Shown one piece after another: positions 33,131-42,085 of a stretch of 42,161 nucleotides of DNA. This stretch comes from Lachnospiraceae bacterium. Its GTDB lineage: Bacteria; Bacillota; Clostridia; Lachnospirales; Lachnospiraceae. Below the pieces are notes generated by a model, which was not told the DNA's origin, did no database searches, and saw only the letters and a program-made list of their open reading frames with translations. Numbering within the stretch: the first letter of the stretch is position 1; the number at the start of each line of letters is the position of its first letter. The stretch covers positions 1 through 42,161 of the forward strand of contig JAFZLB010000093.1 in the NCBI GenBank assembly GCA_017551665.1. The letters are read 5' to 3'. The translations under genes and the position numbers were made by a program.

Positions 33131-34537
33131 ATGTACGGAAAAATCGAATCCGCAAAACGGGTCCTGGTACTCCATATGGATGCGGCACTGCTGCTGATTC
33201 AGACCGGCATTTATGCCTACGGCTGGTTTTACGATTACTATCCGATTTTGGAGCAGACGCGCTACACGAACGACGGCGTTCTGATCGGTGCCGGCATGCA
33301 TCTGTATGTCAGGGGTCATATCCTGGTGCTGGCGCTGTATTTTGTCCTGGAGGTGTTCTTCTTCCGGACCTACGGCGGCAAAAACAGCGGCTACCAGAGG
33401 CCGCTCAGGGTGTTTTCCTCCCATATCTTTTCCCTGTTTCTGGTGAATACGCTGACATATTTCCAGCTGTCCCTCATGCGCAACTGGCTGGTGCCCGTGC
33501 GGATGATGCTGCTGATTTACGTGACACAGCTCGCGGTTTCCATTGTCTGGATTTATCTGACGGACGTACTTTACCGCAGGGTTTTTCCGCCGAGGAAGAT
33601 GCTGCTCATCGGCGGGGAACAGCCCGTCGAAGGCATCATCGGCAAATTCGAATCCGGCAAAGGACGCTATATTATTGAGAAGAGCATTCGTCTGCAGGAC
33701 GGGCCGGAAGCGGTGGAAGCGGCTCTGGACGCGATGCCCGGCGGCGTGGTGCTCTGGGATCTGCCGGTGGAGGAGCGTAACCGCCTGCTGAAGGAGTGTT
33801 ACGCCCGTCATATCCGCGTGTATATCATGCCGCGGATTACGGATGTGATTATGAAGGGCGCGGATCAGATGCACCTCTTTGACACTCCTATTTTTATGAT
33901 ACAGGAATATGCGCTGCGGATCGAACAGCGCGTCATCAAAAGGACCATTGACATTGTGATGTCCCTGACGCTGCTCATTCTCCTTTCGCCCGTGATGCTG
34001 TTGACGGCCCTGATCGTCAAGGCCTATGACAGAGGGCCGGTGTTGTATGAGCAGACCCGCTGCACCCTGCATCGCAGGGAATTCAAAATGATCAAGTTCC
34101 GCAGCATGCGGACGGACGCGGAGGCGGACGGCGTGGCGAGGCTGGCTGCCAAGCAGGATCCGCGGATTACGCCCTTCGGCAGATTCATTCGCAGCTGCCG
34201 CATCGATGAACTGCCGCAGCTTTGGAACATTCTTCGGGGGGACATGTCCTTTATCGGACCGCGTCCCGAACGCCCCGAAATCATTGCCGAATATTTGAAG
34301 GAAATGCCGGAATTTGCCTATCGCACGCGGGTGAAGGCGGGACTGGCGGGCTATGCCCAGGTCTACGGCAAGTATAATACGACACCCTATGATAAGCTGA
34401 AGCTGGATCTGACCTATATTGAGAACTATTCCGTGTGGCTGGATTTACGGCTGATGCTGCTGACGCTGCGCATCCTGTTCACTGCCGAGAGTACGGAGGG
34501 TGTGGACATTGCCGGCGAGGAAGCGGGGGAGAAATGA
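33131..34537 (+). CDS. Polyprenyl glycosyl-1-phosphate transferase (initiating sugar transferase)
   Basis: A 468-residue membrane enzyme that starts glycan synthesis by placing a sugar-1-phosphate on undecaprenyl phosphate. The N-terminal half has about five hydrophobic segments, followed by a CoA-binding-like loop (LLIGGEQPVEGI). The C-terminal catalytic part has the family features: KRTIDIVMSLTLLILLSPVML, KMIKFRSMRTDAE, SCRIDELPQLWNILRGDMSFIGPRPE, and KAGLAGYAQVYGKY. This is the WbaP/WcaJ-like layout. It overlaps the chain-length gene by ATGA. Confidence 0.94.
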   Translation: MYGKIESAKRVLVLHMDAALLLIQTGIYAYGWFYDYYPILEQTRYTNDGVLIGAGMHLYVRGHILVLALYFVLEVFFFRTYGGKNSGYQRPLRVFSSHIFSLFLVNTLTYFQLSLMRNWLVPVRMMLLIYVTQLAVSIVWIYLTDVLYRRVFPPRKMLLIGGEQPVEGIIGKFESGKGRYIIEKSIRLQDGPEAVEAALDAMPGGVVLWDLPVEERNRLLKECYARHIRVYIMPRITDVIMKGADQMHLFDTPIFMIQEYALRIEQRVIKRTIDIVMSLTLLILLSPVMLLTALIVKAYDRGPVLYEQTRCTLHRREFKMIKFRSMRTDAEADGVARLAAKQDPRITPFGRFIRSCRIDELPQLWNILRGDMSFIGPRPERPEIIAEYLKEMPEFAYRTRVKAGLAGYAQVYGKYNTTPYDKLKLDLTYIENYSVWLDLRLMLLTLRILFTAESTEGVDIAGEEAGEK

Positions 34538-35679
34538 CGGAAGAAAAACGACAACTGATGCGGGAACGCGTGAATCTGCGCGTGTTTTATCTGCGGCTGC
34601 TGAAGCAGCTGTGGATTTTGCCTGTGGCGGCGCTGGCCGGTGCCGTCTGCGGCTTTTTGCTGTATCTGGGCGTGACGAAGCTGACGCAGCCTTTGCTGTA
34701 TGAAGCGGTCGCGAAGATTTATGTTCATTACAGAGAAAACGCGCAGCAGGAACTGATCTACAATAATTACAACAGTTCCACATGGAGAGATCTGCTGGAA
34801 ACAGAGGTAGTGCAACAACATCTGACGGAGGAGGATGTCATTGCCAAAGCCGAGGAAGCCTTTCGCAGCAATATCTCTTCGGATGCGGACATGCAACTCC
34901 TGTTGGAACAGGCACCTGCACCACGTCTGGATCTAAGACACGAGGATGAAGAAAGCGTGGATGTGTCCGTTTATTCCGATGTGCGGATCCTGCACGTCAC
35001 CGGTGTCAGCAGAACGGCAGAAACAGCGGCGTACCGTGCGATGCTATATGCTGAGGCGCTCATGCGCTATGCCGAAGAAGACGAGGTGATCCGCAACACG
35101 GAAGTCCTGGGGTATACGACGCCTGTGCCGCGCATCTATCCGGAGCGCCGGCTGATAGCGGCAATTACAGGTGCTATTCTTGGAGCTCTCATCGCCTTTT
35201 TCATCCTGCGCATCCGTTTCATTTTAAATAACGCTATTTATGTACCGGAGGACGCGAACAGACGATACGGTATCCCGGTGCTGGCGGTCCTGCCTCGGGA
35301 AGGACAAGGTATTGAATCATATCCTGCGCAATTAAAACAGGAATTGAGCCTGCACATAAAAGAATTACAGACGATAGGAAAAAAATGGCTGATTTTAAGA
35401 GCACAAGATACAGATGTTACGAATTCGGTGCCCGCTGTTGCCGACGTACTCCGCAAGTATGCCGATGACACAATCGAAGACGATGTTATTTTATCTGAAA
35501 AGTCGACCGCAGAAGTCAAAACGGCGGATGTTGTTTTGCTGGAAGTCAGAAGCGGAGCGCGATTGGGGGAAATGTACGAGCATTTGATCGCGGAAGCGGC
35601 CGCCGGTGGCAATCCGGTGAAAGGCATTATATTGACCGGAGCAGACAATAGTTTTCTGAAACAGTATTACAGGATGTGA
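34534..35679 (+). CDS. Chain-length determinant (YveK/CpsC/Wzz-like) with degenerate kinase-like tail
   Basis: The start is ATG 34534, overlapping the previous stop as ATGA; the 381-residue protein then begins MTEEKRQLMRERVNLRVF. It has membrane helices near residues 26-48 and 206-227, bracketing an extracytoplasmic region with a helical segment. The last 140 residues look like a worn tyrosine-kinase (BY-kinase) domain: the strand KKWLILRAQDTDVTNS has no Walker A GxGKS/T, but ADVVLLEVRSGARLGEMYEHL and a final GIILTGADNSFLKQYYRM resemble the Walker B-proximal part and the tyrosine-bearing tail. No separate kinase gene is present. The DNA is somewhat AT-richer than its neighbours. Confidence 0.8.
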   Translation: MTEEKRQLMRERVNLRVFYLRLLKQLWILPVAALAGAVCGFLLYLGVTKLTQPLLYEAVAKIYVHYRENAQQELIYNNYNSSTWRDLLETEVVQQHLTEEDVIAKAEEAFRSNISSDADMQLLLEQAPAPRLDLRHEDEESVDVSVYSDVRILHVTGVSRTAETAAYRAMLYAEALMRYAEEDEVIRNTEVLGYTTPVPRIYPERRLIAAITGAILGALIAFFILRIRFILNNAIYVPEDANRRYGIPVLAVLPREGQGIESYPAQLKQELSLHIKELQTIGKKWLILRAQDTDVTNSVPAVADVLRKYADDTIEDDVILSEKSTAEVKTADVVLLEVRSGARLGEMYEHLIAEAAAGGNPVKGIILTGADNSFLKQYYRM

Positions 35680-35692
35680 GCGGGAAAAGGGT

Positions 35693-36556
35693 TTGGATAC
35701 GGAAAAGAAAACACAAGATGTAGATAACAAACGCTTGCAAATCCTGGTGGCCGCGCTCAATGAGAACACGACGACGCTGGCCAACCGGATGGGCTTGGAA
35801 TGTGACGCGATTGTGATCAACCAATGTAATGAAACGGCGGAATCTATGTATCATTACAAAGGTTATCAAATCAAATGCTATCACAGAGAGAGTCGCGGCG
35901 TAGGAAGATCGAGGAATGAAGCCCTGGAGCACGCGGACGCGGCGCTCTTACTTTTCAGTGATGAGGACATCGTGTACCGTCCCGGCTACGCAAAGGAAGT
36001 GATTGCCGCTTTCGACCGGAATCCGCAGGCGGATCTCATCCTGTTCAATGTACGGCAGTCCGAGGGAAGGGAAACCTATCAAAACAAGGACAACGGGCGG
36101 GTGCGCTGGTATAATTACGGGAGATACCCGGCCTACGCGGTCGCGGCAAGGACGCAGCGCCTGAAGGAAAGCGGTGTCCGCTTTTCGCTTTTGTTCGGCG
36201 GGGGCGCGGCTTATTCCAACGGCGAAGACTCCCTGTTTCTGCGGGACTGTCTGCGGAAGGGCTTAAGGATTTACCGCAACATCGCACTCATCGGCTGCGA
36301 GACAAAACGGGATTCCACCTGGTTTGAAGGATATACGGACAGGTTCTTCCATGACAGAGGGGTGTTGTATCATTATCTTTACGGACGGATGGCCTATCCG
36401 TTCGCACTGCGGTGGCTCATCAAAAACCGCGCAAGCTTCTGCGCGGAAAAACCGTTCGCGGAATGCAAGAGACTGTTGAAAGAGGGAATCGCGCATGGTC
36501 GTGTATCTGATTCTGACAATCGGAACGATCGGACTGGCGTCGCTGACGGTACCTGA
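35693..36556 (+). CDS. GT2 family glycosyltransferase
   Basis: A 287-residue protein apparently starting at TTG 35693 (site GAAAAGGG just upstream), since the first ATG would remove the GT2 strand LQILVAALNENTTTL. It has SRGVGRSRNEALEHA, the DxD-like SDEDIV and the late FLRDCLRKGLRIY, a variant of the GT2 A-type fold. A YveK gene is immediately upstream. Its last 62 nt overlap the EpsG gene in another frame, which is a longer overlap than elsewhere in the operon. The substrate is unknown. Confidence 0.82.
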   Translation: MDTEKKTQDVDNKRLQILVAALNENTTTLANRMGLECDAIVINQCNETAESMYHYKGYQIKCYHRESRGVGRSRNEALEHADAALLLFSDEDIVYRPGYAKEVIAAFDRNPQADLILFNVRQSEGRETYQNKDNGRVRWYNYGRYPAYAVAARTQRLKESGVRFSLLFGGGAAYSNGEDSLFLRDCLRKGLRIYRNIALIGCETKRDSTWFEGYTDRFFHDRGVLYHYLYGRMAYPFALRWLIKNRASFCAEKPFAECKRLLKEGIAHGRVSDSDNRNDRTGVADGT

Positions 36557-37592
36557 GGAAGGTCCCGGCAGCAGGGCACAGGCACTGAACCGGACGGTCT
36601 GCCTTGCGGTGTTTCTTTTGCTGTTTGCCGTTTCGGCGCTGCGCTACCGCGTCGGCAATGATTACTGGTGGTATACGGAGATCATGCATGAGATCGGTGT
36701 CATGCATCATCCCGGAGCCCATGGCATTGTGCCGACAGAGCCCCTGTTCAACGGGATCGTCTGGCTGATTTACAACGCCACGGGAACGGAGAATTATCTG
36801 CTGGTTTTTGCGCTGATGAGCTTTCTGACGGCCGCGGGCTTTATGTATGTCATCCGCCGGCAGAGCGTGAACTTCTTTCTTTCCTTTACCATGTTCCTTT
36901 TGCTCTGCTTTTATTTCCAGTCCTTCAGCACGGTGCGCTATTACGCGGCCATGCCGCTGGCACTGATGGCACTGCCGTATGTAAAAAAGGGAGACTGGCC
37001 GCGTGTCCTTTTGTTTGTCATCGTCGGCGGTCTGCTGCACAAAACACTCTTTGCCGTTCTTTTGCTGTATCCGCTGGCGAAAGTGAAGTGGAACCGTGTT
37101 GTCGTCGCCGCGGGTTTGGCCGCCTGTGTGCTGGTCCTGCTCTTTTCCTCCCGGGTGATGGAGCTGGCCTTTCTGCTGTATCCGACATGGCGCAACGCCT
37201 GGAATATCGAGGTGTCGTTCAGCGTGCTCAATGTGGCGCGCTGTGCCCTGGTGCTGCTGTTTGTGCTGTGGAACGCGCGGCGGGAGACGGAGATCGGGAC
37301 AGACGCGGAAATCGTGATGCTGACGAAAATGACCGTGATGGCGCTGGCGTTGCATGTGTTTGCCTGGTTTATCCCCCAGCTGTCCCGCATCACATATTAT
37401 CTGATCATCCCGCAGATTTTTCTGGTGCCGCGGGTGCTTTCGCACGTCAGGGACGCGCGGGCAAGGAAGCTGCAGACGGCGCTGGTGCTTGCGGCCTGCC
37501 TGCTGTATTTTGCGCGTTATATGCTGCACGCGGGAGACGACGGCATTCTGGTGCTGCCGTATCGCAGTTTTCTGTTTTCCGTAACAGAGTAG
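36495..37592 (+). CDS. EpsG-family glycan polymerase-like membrane protein
   Basis: A 365-residue membrane protein with about ten hydrophobic segments. The loop ALRYRVGNDYWWYTEIMHE and the paired helices around FYFQSFSTVRYYAAMPLALMAL are typical of EpsG, which is thought to polymerise exopolysaccharide repeat units. The ATG is preceded by GAGGGAATCGCGC, a usable site, even though it lies within the upstream gene. The stop overlaps the strong AGGAGG of the next gene. No separate Wzx-type flippase is present in the window. Confidence 0.88.
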   Translation: MVVYLILTIGTIGLASLTVPEEGPGSRAQALNRTVCLAVFLLLFAVSALRYRVGNDYWWYTEIMHEIGVMHHPGAHGIVPTEPLFNGIVWLIYNATGTENYLLVFALMSFLTAAGFMYVIRRQSVNFFLSFTMFLLLCFYFQSFSTVRYYAAMPLALMALPYVKKGDWPRVLLFVIVGGLLHKTLFAVLLLYPLAKVKWNRVVVAAGLAACVLVLLFSSRVMELAFLLYPTWRNAWNIEVSFSVLNVARCALVLLFVLWNARRETEIGTDAEIVMLTKMTVMALALHVFAWFIPQLSRITYYLIIPQIFLVPRVLSHVRDARARKLQTALVLAACLLYFARYMLHAGDDGILVLPYRSFLFSVTE

Positions 37593-37601
37593 GAGGCGCC
37601 T

Positions 37602-38480
37602 GTGAATTTGAAGGGACAAATCCGGTTTCATATCGTCGTGGTATCGTACAACGCGGGGAAAAAGCTCCGCGAGACGCTGGAAAACATTCTCGCCCAGGAC
37701 TATCCGTATGTGGACGTGACCGTCCGGGACGGGGGCTCCTCGGACGGTTCCGTTGAGGAAGTCGCGCCCCTGATTATGTCCTCCGGAAAGATCCGGCTGG
37801 CCACCCGGGCGGACAAGGGCATTTACGACGCGATGAATCTGGCGGTGCGGGAACTCGTCGACGAAGAGGATGTCCTCTCTTATGTGCTGTTCTTGAACTG
37901 CGGCGACCGCTTCTACGATCACGAGGTTCTGAAACGGGCGGACAAACGCATCCGGGCCTGGAACCGGCGCCTCGCGATGCGCGCGCAGCTGTCCCCGGAA
38001 CGCTTCTGCGCGGACGTCTGCTACGGCGACACCTTTGAGCGGGTCACGGGTCAGACCGTCAAGGCGAATCCCCACATGGACGACTTCGCCTGCTACCGTC
38101 ACCTCCCCTGCCACCAGTCCGTCTTTTACGCCCTTCCCCTGCTCCGGGAAGAGCCCTTCGACTGCCGCTTCAAGGTCCGCGCGGACTACGAGCAATTCCT
38201 CCGCCTCAAATACAAACGCCACGCCAACATCTGCTACCTGAACATGACAGTTGCAGATTATGAGGGGAAAGGTTATTCTGATACCAACAAAGAACTGTCA
38301 GAAGATGAACGCAAAAAAATCATTGCCATGTACTTGCCTAAGCGTAAGATCGTGAAATATGATGCGTATCGTAAAGCAACCTTACAACCCTTACGCGAAA
38401 GAATAGCAGGCAACCCCAAAACCGCCGGCATATACCAGAAAGTAAAGGAAGTAATCTATGAACGTTTTGTGGCTCATTAA
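37602..38480 (+). CDS. GT2 family glycosyltransferase (WcaE-like)
   Basis: A 292-residue soluble enzyme starting at GTG 37602, five nt after AGGAGG. The sequence has FHIVVVSYNAGKKLRETL, DGGSSDGSVEEV, RADKGIYDAMN and LNCGDRFYDHEVL, the pattern of WcaE-like transferases. The last 70 codons (from about 38240) are clearly AT-richer and use different codons than the first part, which may mark a recombination joint. It overlaps the next gene by 23 nt. Confidence 0.88.
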   Translation: MNLKGQIRFHIVVVSYNAGKKLRETLENILAQDYPYVDVTVRDGGSSDGSVEEVAPLIMSSGKIRLATRADKGIYDAMNLAVRELVDEEDVLSYVLFLNCGDRFYDHEVLKRADKRIRAWNRRLAMRAQLSPERFCADVCYGDTFERVTGQTVKANPHMDDFACYRHLPCHQSVFYALPLLREEPFDCRFKVRADYEQFLRLKYKRHANICYLNMTVADYEGKGYSDTNKELSEDERKKIIAMYLPKRKIVKYDAYRKATLQPLRERIAGNPKTAGIYQKVKEVIYERFVAH

Positions 38481-39798
38481 CATCATGTTGCCCGCCTACG
38501 CCGTGGCGAAGAAACAACCCTTTTCCGTCCGCGAGGGCTGGGTCTACGGTCTGTATGAACAGGTGCGGAGGCACCGGGACGCGGAAGGCGGGGAGGAAAT
38601 CACGCTCGGCATCTGTTTTCCGGCTAAGAGAAACTCCGGCCGGGAGATCATCGACGGTGTGAGCTTCTACGGCTTTAAGGAGGATCTGTCGACACCGGAG
38701 AAGTATGAGCGGGGTCTGGAGAAACGCTTCGCGAAGATCATTGCGGATTTTCAGCCGGACCTCGTGCATGTCTTCGGGGCGGAGTTCCCGCACGCGCTGG
38801 CGATGGTCCGGGCGTTTGAACAGCCGGAGCGGACACTGATCGGCATGCAGGGGATTTGTACGGAAATCGCGAAGGAGTACCGCGCGGATCTGCCGGAGAG
38901 CGTGTGGAACCGTACGACCTTTCGTGACGCGGTCAGAAGGGATTCGCTTCGGCAGCAGCAGGAGAAGATGAAGGTAAGGGGCGTGAGAGAGCGGAGCGCG
39001 CTGCTGCTGGCGGCGCATATCACGGGACGTACGGAGTTTGACAGGGAATTTACGCGCAGACTTTGTCCCCGTGCGACCTATCATCCGATGAACGAGACGA
39101 TGCGCTCCGTTTTTTATGAGGGAGAGTGGAGCTTTGAAAACGCGACACCGCATACCCTGTTTATGACGCAGGGGGATATTCCCCTGAAGGGGTTGCATTT
39201 TGTGCTAAGGGCGATGCCGTATCTGCTGGGGCTTTATCCGGATCTGCATCTGTATGTGGCGGGCAATCCGGTATTTGAAAGCCACGGCGGAGAAGAAGAA
39301 GGGCAGAGCCTGCAGAAGAAGGGACTGAAAAAACGCGTGCCGGAGGATCTGAAGGTCGGCGCGTACGGCGAGTACCTTTCGCAACTGGCGGAGAATCCCC
39401 TGTTGAGGGAGCATGTGACCTTCCTGGGGATTCTGGACGCGGAGGGAATCCGGAGCGCGATGCTGCGGGCGCATGCGCTGATCTGCCCGTCGGTGGTGGA
39501 GAATTCCCCCAATTCCGTCTGCGAGGCGATGCTGTTGGGAGTGCCGGTGATTGCGTCGGATGCCGGAGGTATTCCGTCCCTGCTGGCGGACCGGCAGGAG
39601 GGAATCCTGTTCAAAAAAACCTCGGTGAAGGATCTGCAGACGGCGGTGCAGACGCTGTTTGACGATCCGGCGCTGGCGGCGCGTCTGGGTGCGGCGGCCA
39701 GAAAGCGTGCGCTTCTGACCCATGACCCGGACACAAATTACCGCAGACTCTGTGAGATTTACCGGACGATGGAAGAACAGCCGGTGGCGGATCTATGA
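38458..39798 (+). CDS. GT4 family glycosyltransferase
   Basis: A 446-residue GT-B enzyme. It begins MNVLWLINIMLPAYAVAKK, has the N-terminal domain motif FQPDLVHVFGAEFPHA, TQGDIPLKGLHFVL, and the C-terminal donor-binding EX7E region CPSVVENSPNSVCEAMLLG, typical of retaining GT4 transferases. There are no membrane segments. Its start overlaps the preceding GT2 gene by 23 nt and its stop overlaps the next gene as ATGA. It probably adds a sugar to the growing repeat unit. Confidence 0.92.
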   Translation: MNVLWLINIMLPAYAVAKKQPFSVREGWVYGLYEQVRRHRDAEGGEEITLGICFPAKRNSGREIIDGVSFYGFKEDLSTPEKYERGLEKRFAKIIADFQPDLVHVFGAEFPHALAMVRAFEQPERTLIGMQGICTEIAKEYRADLPESVWNRTTFRDAVRRDSLRQQQEKMKVRGVRERSALLLAAHITGRTEFDREFTRRLCPRATYHPMNETMRSVFYEGEWSFENATPHTLFMTQGDIPLKGLHFVLRAMPYLLGLYPDLHLYVAGNPVFESHGGEEEGQSLQKKGLKKRVPEDLKVGAYGEYLSQLAENPLLREHVTFLGILDAEGIRSAMLRAHALICPSVVENSPNSVCEAMLLGVPVIASDAGGIPSLLADRQEGILFKKTSVKDLQTAVQTLFDDPALAARLGAAARKRALLTHDPDTNYRRLCEIYRTMEEQPVADL

Positions 39799-40994
39799 AG
39801 ATTACCTTTGTATCCAATTACATCAATCATCATCAGGCACCGCTGTGTTCCGCGCTTTTTTCGGTGCTTGGTGACGATTTTACCTTCATTGAAACGGAGC
39901 AGATGACGCAGGAACGCACGGACCTGGGATGGACACAGGACGCGGAGATGCTTGCGTATTGCAGGAACTGGGAGCGGGAGCGGAGGTTCTGCGAGAAGCT
40001 GTTTCTGACAAGCGATGTGGTGCTTTTGGGATGGAGCCGTCTGCCGGCACAGCTGATCGAAGAGCGGTTGTCCTCGGGGAAGATCACCCTGCGTGTCACG
40101 GAGCGCATTTACAAAGAGGGGCAGTGGAAGGCCGTCTCTCCGCGGGGCTTAAAGGAAAAATACAAAGAGCATATCCGCTACCGGAGAAAGCCGGTTTATC
40201 TGCTTTGCGCGGGAGGCTATGTGGCCTCCGACTTCGCGCTGATTCACGCCTATCCCGAAAAAAGATACCGCTGGGGCTATTTTCCGGAATTCAAAAAACG
40301 TTCGTCGACGCAGTGGGACGACGCGCAGGCAAGGGAAGTGAAGCTTTGCTTTGCCGGCAGGATGATTGACTGGAAGCATCCGGAATATGCCCTGAAGCTC
40401 GCGAAGCGTCTGAAGGCACTGGACGTTCCTTTTTCGCTGGACATGGTGGGCGACGGTCCCTTGCGGAAGGTACTGGAGGCCTGGACAAAGAAGCGGGGAC
40501 TCGGGTCCTGCGTCCGCTTTCATCGCGCGGTGACGCCGCGGGAAGCCCGTGCCATCATGGAGGAATCCCACATCTTTCTGTTTCCGAGCAATCACCTGGA
40601 GGGCTGGGGCGTTGTCGTGAACGAGGCGATGAACAGCGCGCTGGCGATTGTGGCCTGTGAGAGCGCCGGCAGTGTTCCCTTCCTGATCGAAGACGGCACG
40701 AACGGGCTGACCTTTCCGGAGGGAGAATACGCCGCCTTTGAACGGCAGGGCTTACGGCTTGTCTTTGACAGAGCGCTCTGCAGGACGCTGGGGATGGCGG
40801 CATACGAGACCGTTGAAAAAGAGTGGAACCCGCAGGCGGCGGCCGGACGTCTCATCGCCTTATGCAAGGCTTTGCTGAAGGAGGGAAAGGCAATGCCGTT
40901 TCCGGGAGCCGGTCCCTTAAGCGCCGCGCCCGTGCTGCGTCCGAAGAAAGCGAAAAGAAGGCGTAAGGAACCCAACCGTCAGGACCACATGTAA
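39795..40994 (+). CDS. GT4 family glycosyltransferase
   Basis: A 399-residue GT-B enzyme beginning MKITFVSNYINHHQAPLCSAL. It has KLCFAGRMIDWKHPEYAL, DMVGDGPLRKVLEAW, and an EX7E-like region SNHLEGWGVVVNEAMNSA. The last 35 residues are a basic tail (RPKKAKRRRKEPN) that may bind membranes or nucleic acid. It is coupled to the previous gene by ATGA and lies 13 nt before the last GT2 gene. Confidence 0.92.
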   Translation: MKITFVSNYINHHQAPLCSALFSVLGDDFTFIETEQMTQERTDLGWTQDAEMLAYCRNWERERRFCEKLFLTSDVVLLGWSRLPAQLIEERLSSGKITLRVTERIYKEGQWKAVSPRGLKEKYKEHIRYRRKPVYLLCAGGYVASDFALIHAYPEKRYRWGYFPEFKKRSSTQWDDAQAREVKLCFAGRMIDWKHPEYALKLAKRLKALDVPFSLDMVGDGPLRKVLEAWTKKRGLGSCVRFHRAVTPREARAIMEESHIFLFPSNHLEGWGVVVNEAMNSALAIVACESAGSVPFLIEDGTNGLTFPEGEYAAFERQGLRLVFDRALCRTLGMAAYETVEKEWNPQAAAGRLIALCKALLKEGKAMPFPGAGPLSAAPVLRPKKAKRRRKEPNRQDHM

Positions 40995-41007
40995 GGGGCA
41001 TTTCCGC

Positions 41008-42015
41008 ATGGAGTTTACGGAGAAAATCAGCGTCATTATCCCGACCTACAATATGGCGGACACGCTCGTGCGTGCGGCGGAATCCGTCTGCACGCAGACC
41101 TATCCCGCTTCGCTTACGGAGGTGATCATCGTGGACAACGGCTCCACGGACGAAACGCCGCGTGTCGCGAAGGAACTCTCTGAAAAATACCCGCAGCTGC
41201 GCGTGATCCGCAGGGAAGAAGGCGATGTCTCCGCGGCGCGCAATGCCGGCATCCGGGAAGCGACGGGCGCGTATCTCGGCTTTGTGGACAGTGACGATTA
41301 TGTGATGCCGGAGATGTATGAACTGCTGATGGCCGCGCTCATGCGGCACGGTACCGCCATGGCGCAGGTCGCCCGGCGCGAGGTTTCGCCGGCGGGAGAG
41401 GCGCTGGAGGACATGGTGGTGCCGCCGGCGCGGGAGATCGTGACGGACACGACTTCTTTTCTGAAAACGCTGCTGCTGCATGAGGGCGATACTTCTTTCT
41501 GCACAAAGCTCATCGCGCGGGAGCTGTTTACGGAAGAGACCATGTTTCCGGAGGGCGTGCGCAACGAGGACTTCCGGCTGATGATCCGGATGCTCGGCAA
41601 AACGGACCGCATCGTCTGTCTGCCGGAGCGCTGCTATCATGTGGTGCATGTCCTTGGCTCCGGCTCCCGTCCGGATCCCTCGAAGGCGGAGGTCTTTCCG
41701 CCGGGCTTTGCCGGTGCGGTGGAAGGCGCGGACGAGGCGGAGGCGCTTGTCGCGGAACGCTATCCGCAGTTTACGGAAATCGCGCGGCGTTTTGCGCTGG
41801 TGCAGCGGCTGGATTATCTGCTGCACATTCCCGTCTCACAGATGACAGCGGACAATGATATGTACCGCGGCGTGGTGCGGTATGTGAAGGCGCACCGCGC
41901 GGAGATCAAAAGCAATTCTTTTCTGACGGAAAAGGAACAGAAAAACCTGCGGATTCTGTCCTTTGCACCGAAGCTGTCCCGCCGGGCACACAAGCTTTTG
42001 ATGAAGCTTCGCTGA
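41008..42015 (+). CDS. GT2 family glycosyltransferase
   Basis: A 335-residue enzyme with KISVIIPTYNMADTLVRA, DNGSTDETPRVA, GDVSAARNAGIREATG and the VDSDDYV motif, a standard inverting GT-A transferase. No membrane segments are present. It is the last gene in the window; the stop codon at 42013-42015 is followed by the right copy of the palindromic repeat, which lacks a T-run on the plus strand and so is not an obvious terminator for this gene. Confidence 0.92.
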   Translation: MEFTEKISVIIPTYNMADTLVRAAESVCTQTYPASLTEVIIVDNGSTDETPRVAKELSEKYPQLRVIRREEGDVSAARNAGIREATGAYLGFVDSDDYVMPEMYELLMAALMRHGTAMAQVARREVSPAGEALEDMVVPPAREIVTDTTSFLKTLLLHEGDTSFCTKLIARELFTEETMFPEGVRNEDFRLMIRMLGKTDRIVCLPERCYHVVHVLGSGSRPDPSKAEVFPPGFAGAVEGADEAEALVAERYPQFTEIARRFALVQRLDYLLHIPVSQMTADNDMYRGVVRYVKAHRAEIKSNSFLTEKEQKNLRILSFAPKLSRRAHKLLMKLR

Positions 42016-42022
42016 AACAGGG

Positions 42023-42085
42023 GTGAAGTGAAAAAGTAAATTCCACTCTGAAACCAGGTCCATACGGAGTGGAATTTACTCTTAC
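42023..42085. repeat. Palindromic repeat cluster, right copy
   Basis: A perfect 14-bp stem pairs 42035-42048 with 42067-42080 around an 18-nt loop. Bases 42023-42051 are the exact reverse complement of 110-138. On the minus strand the stem is followed by TTTTT, so it resembles a terminator for transcription coming from the right. A smaller stem (AGTGG-AAA-CCACT) is at 42122-42134. I see no gene in 42016-42161. Confidence 0.8.

Noticed and set aside
36420-38222. 600-codon minus-strand frame
   Set aside because: Antisense to three good glycan genes and without family features.
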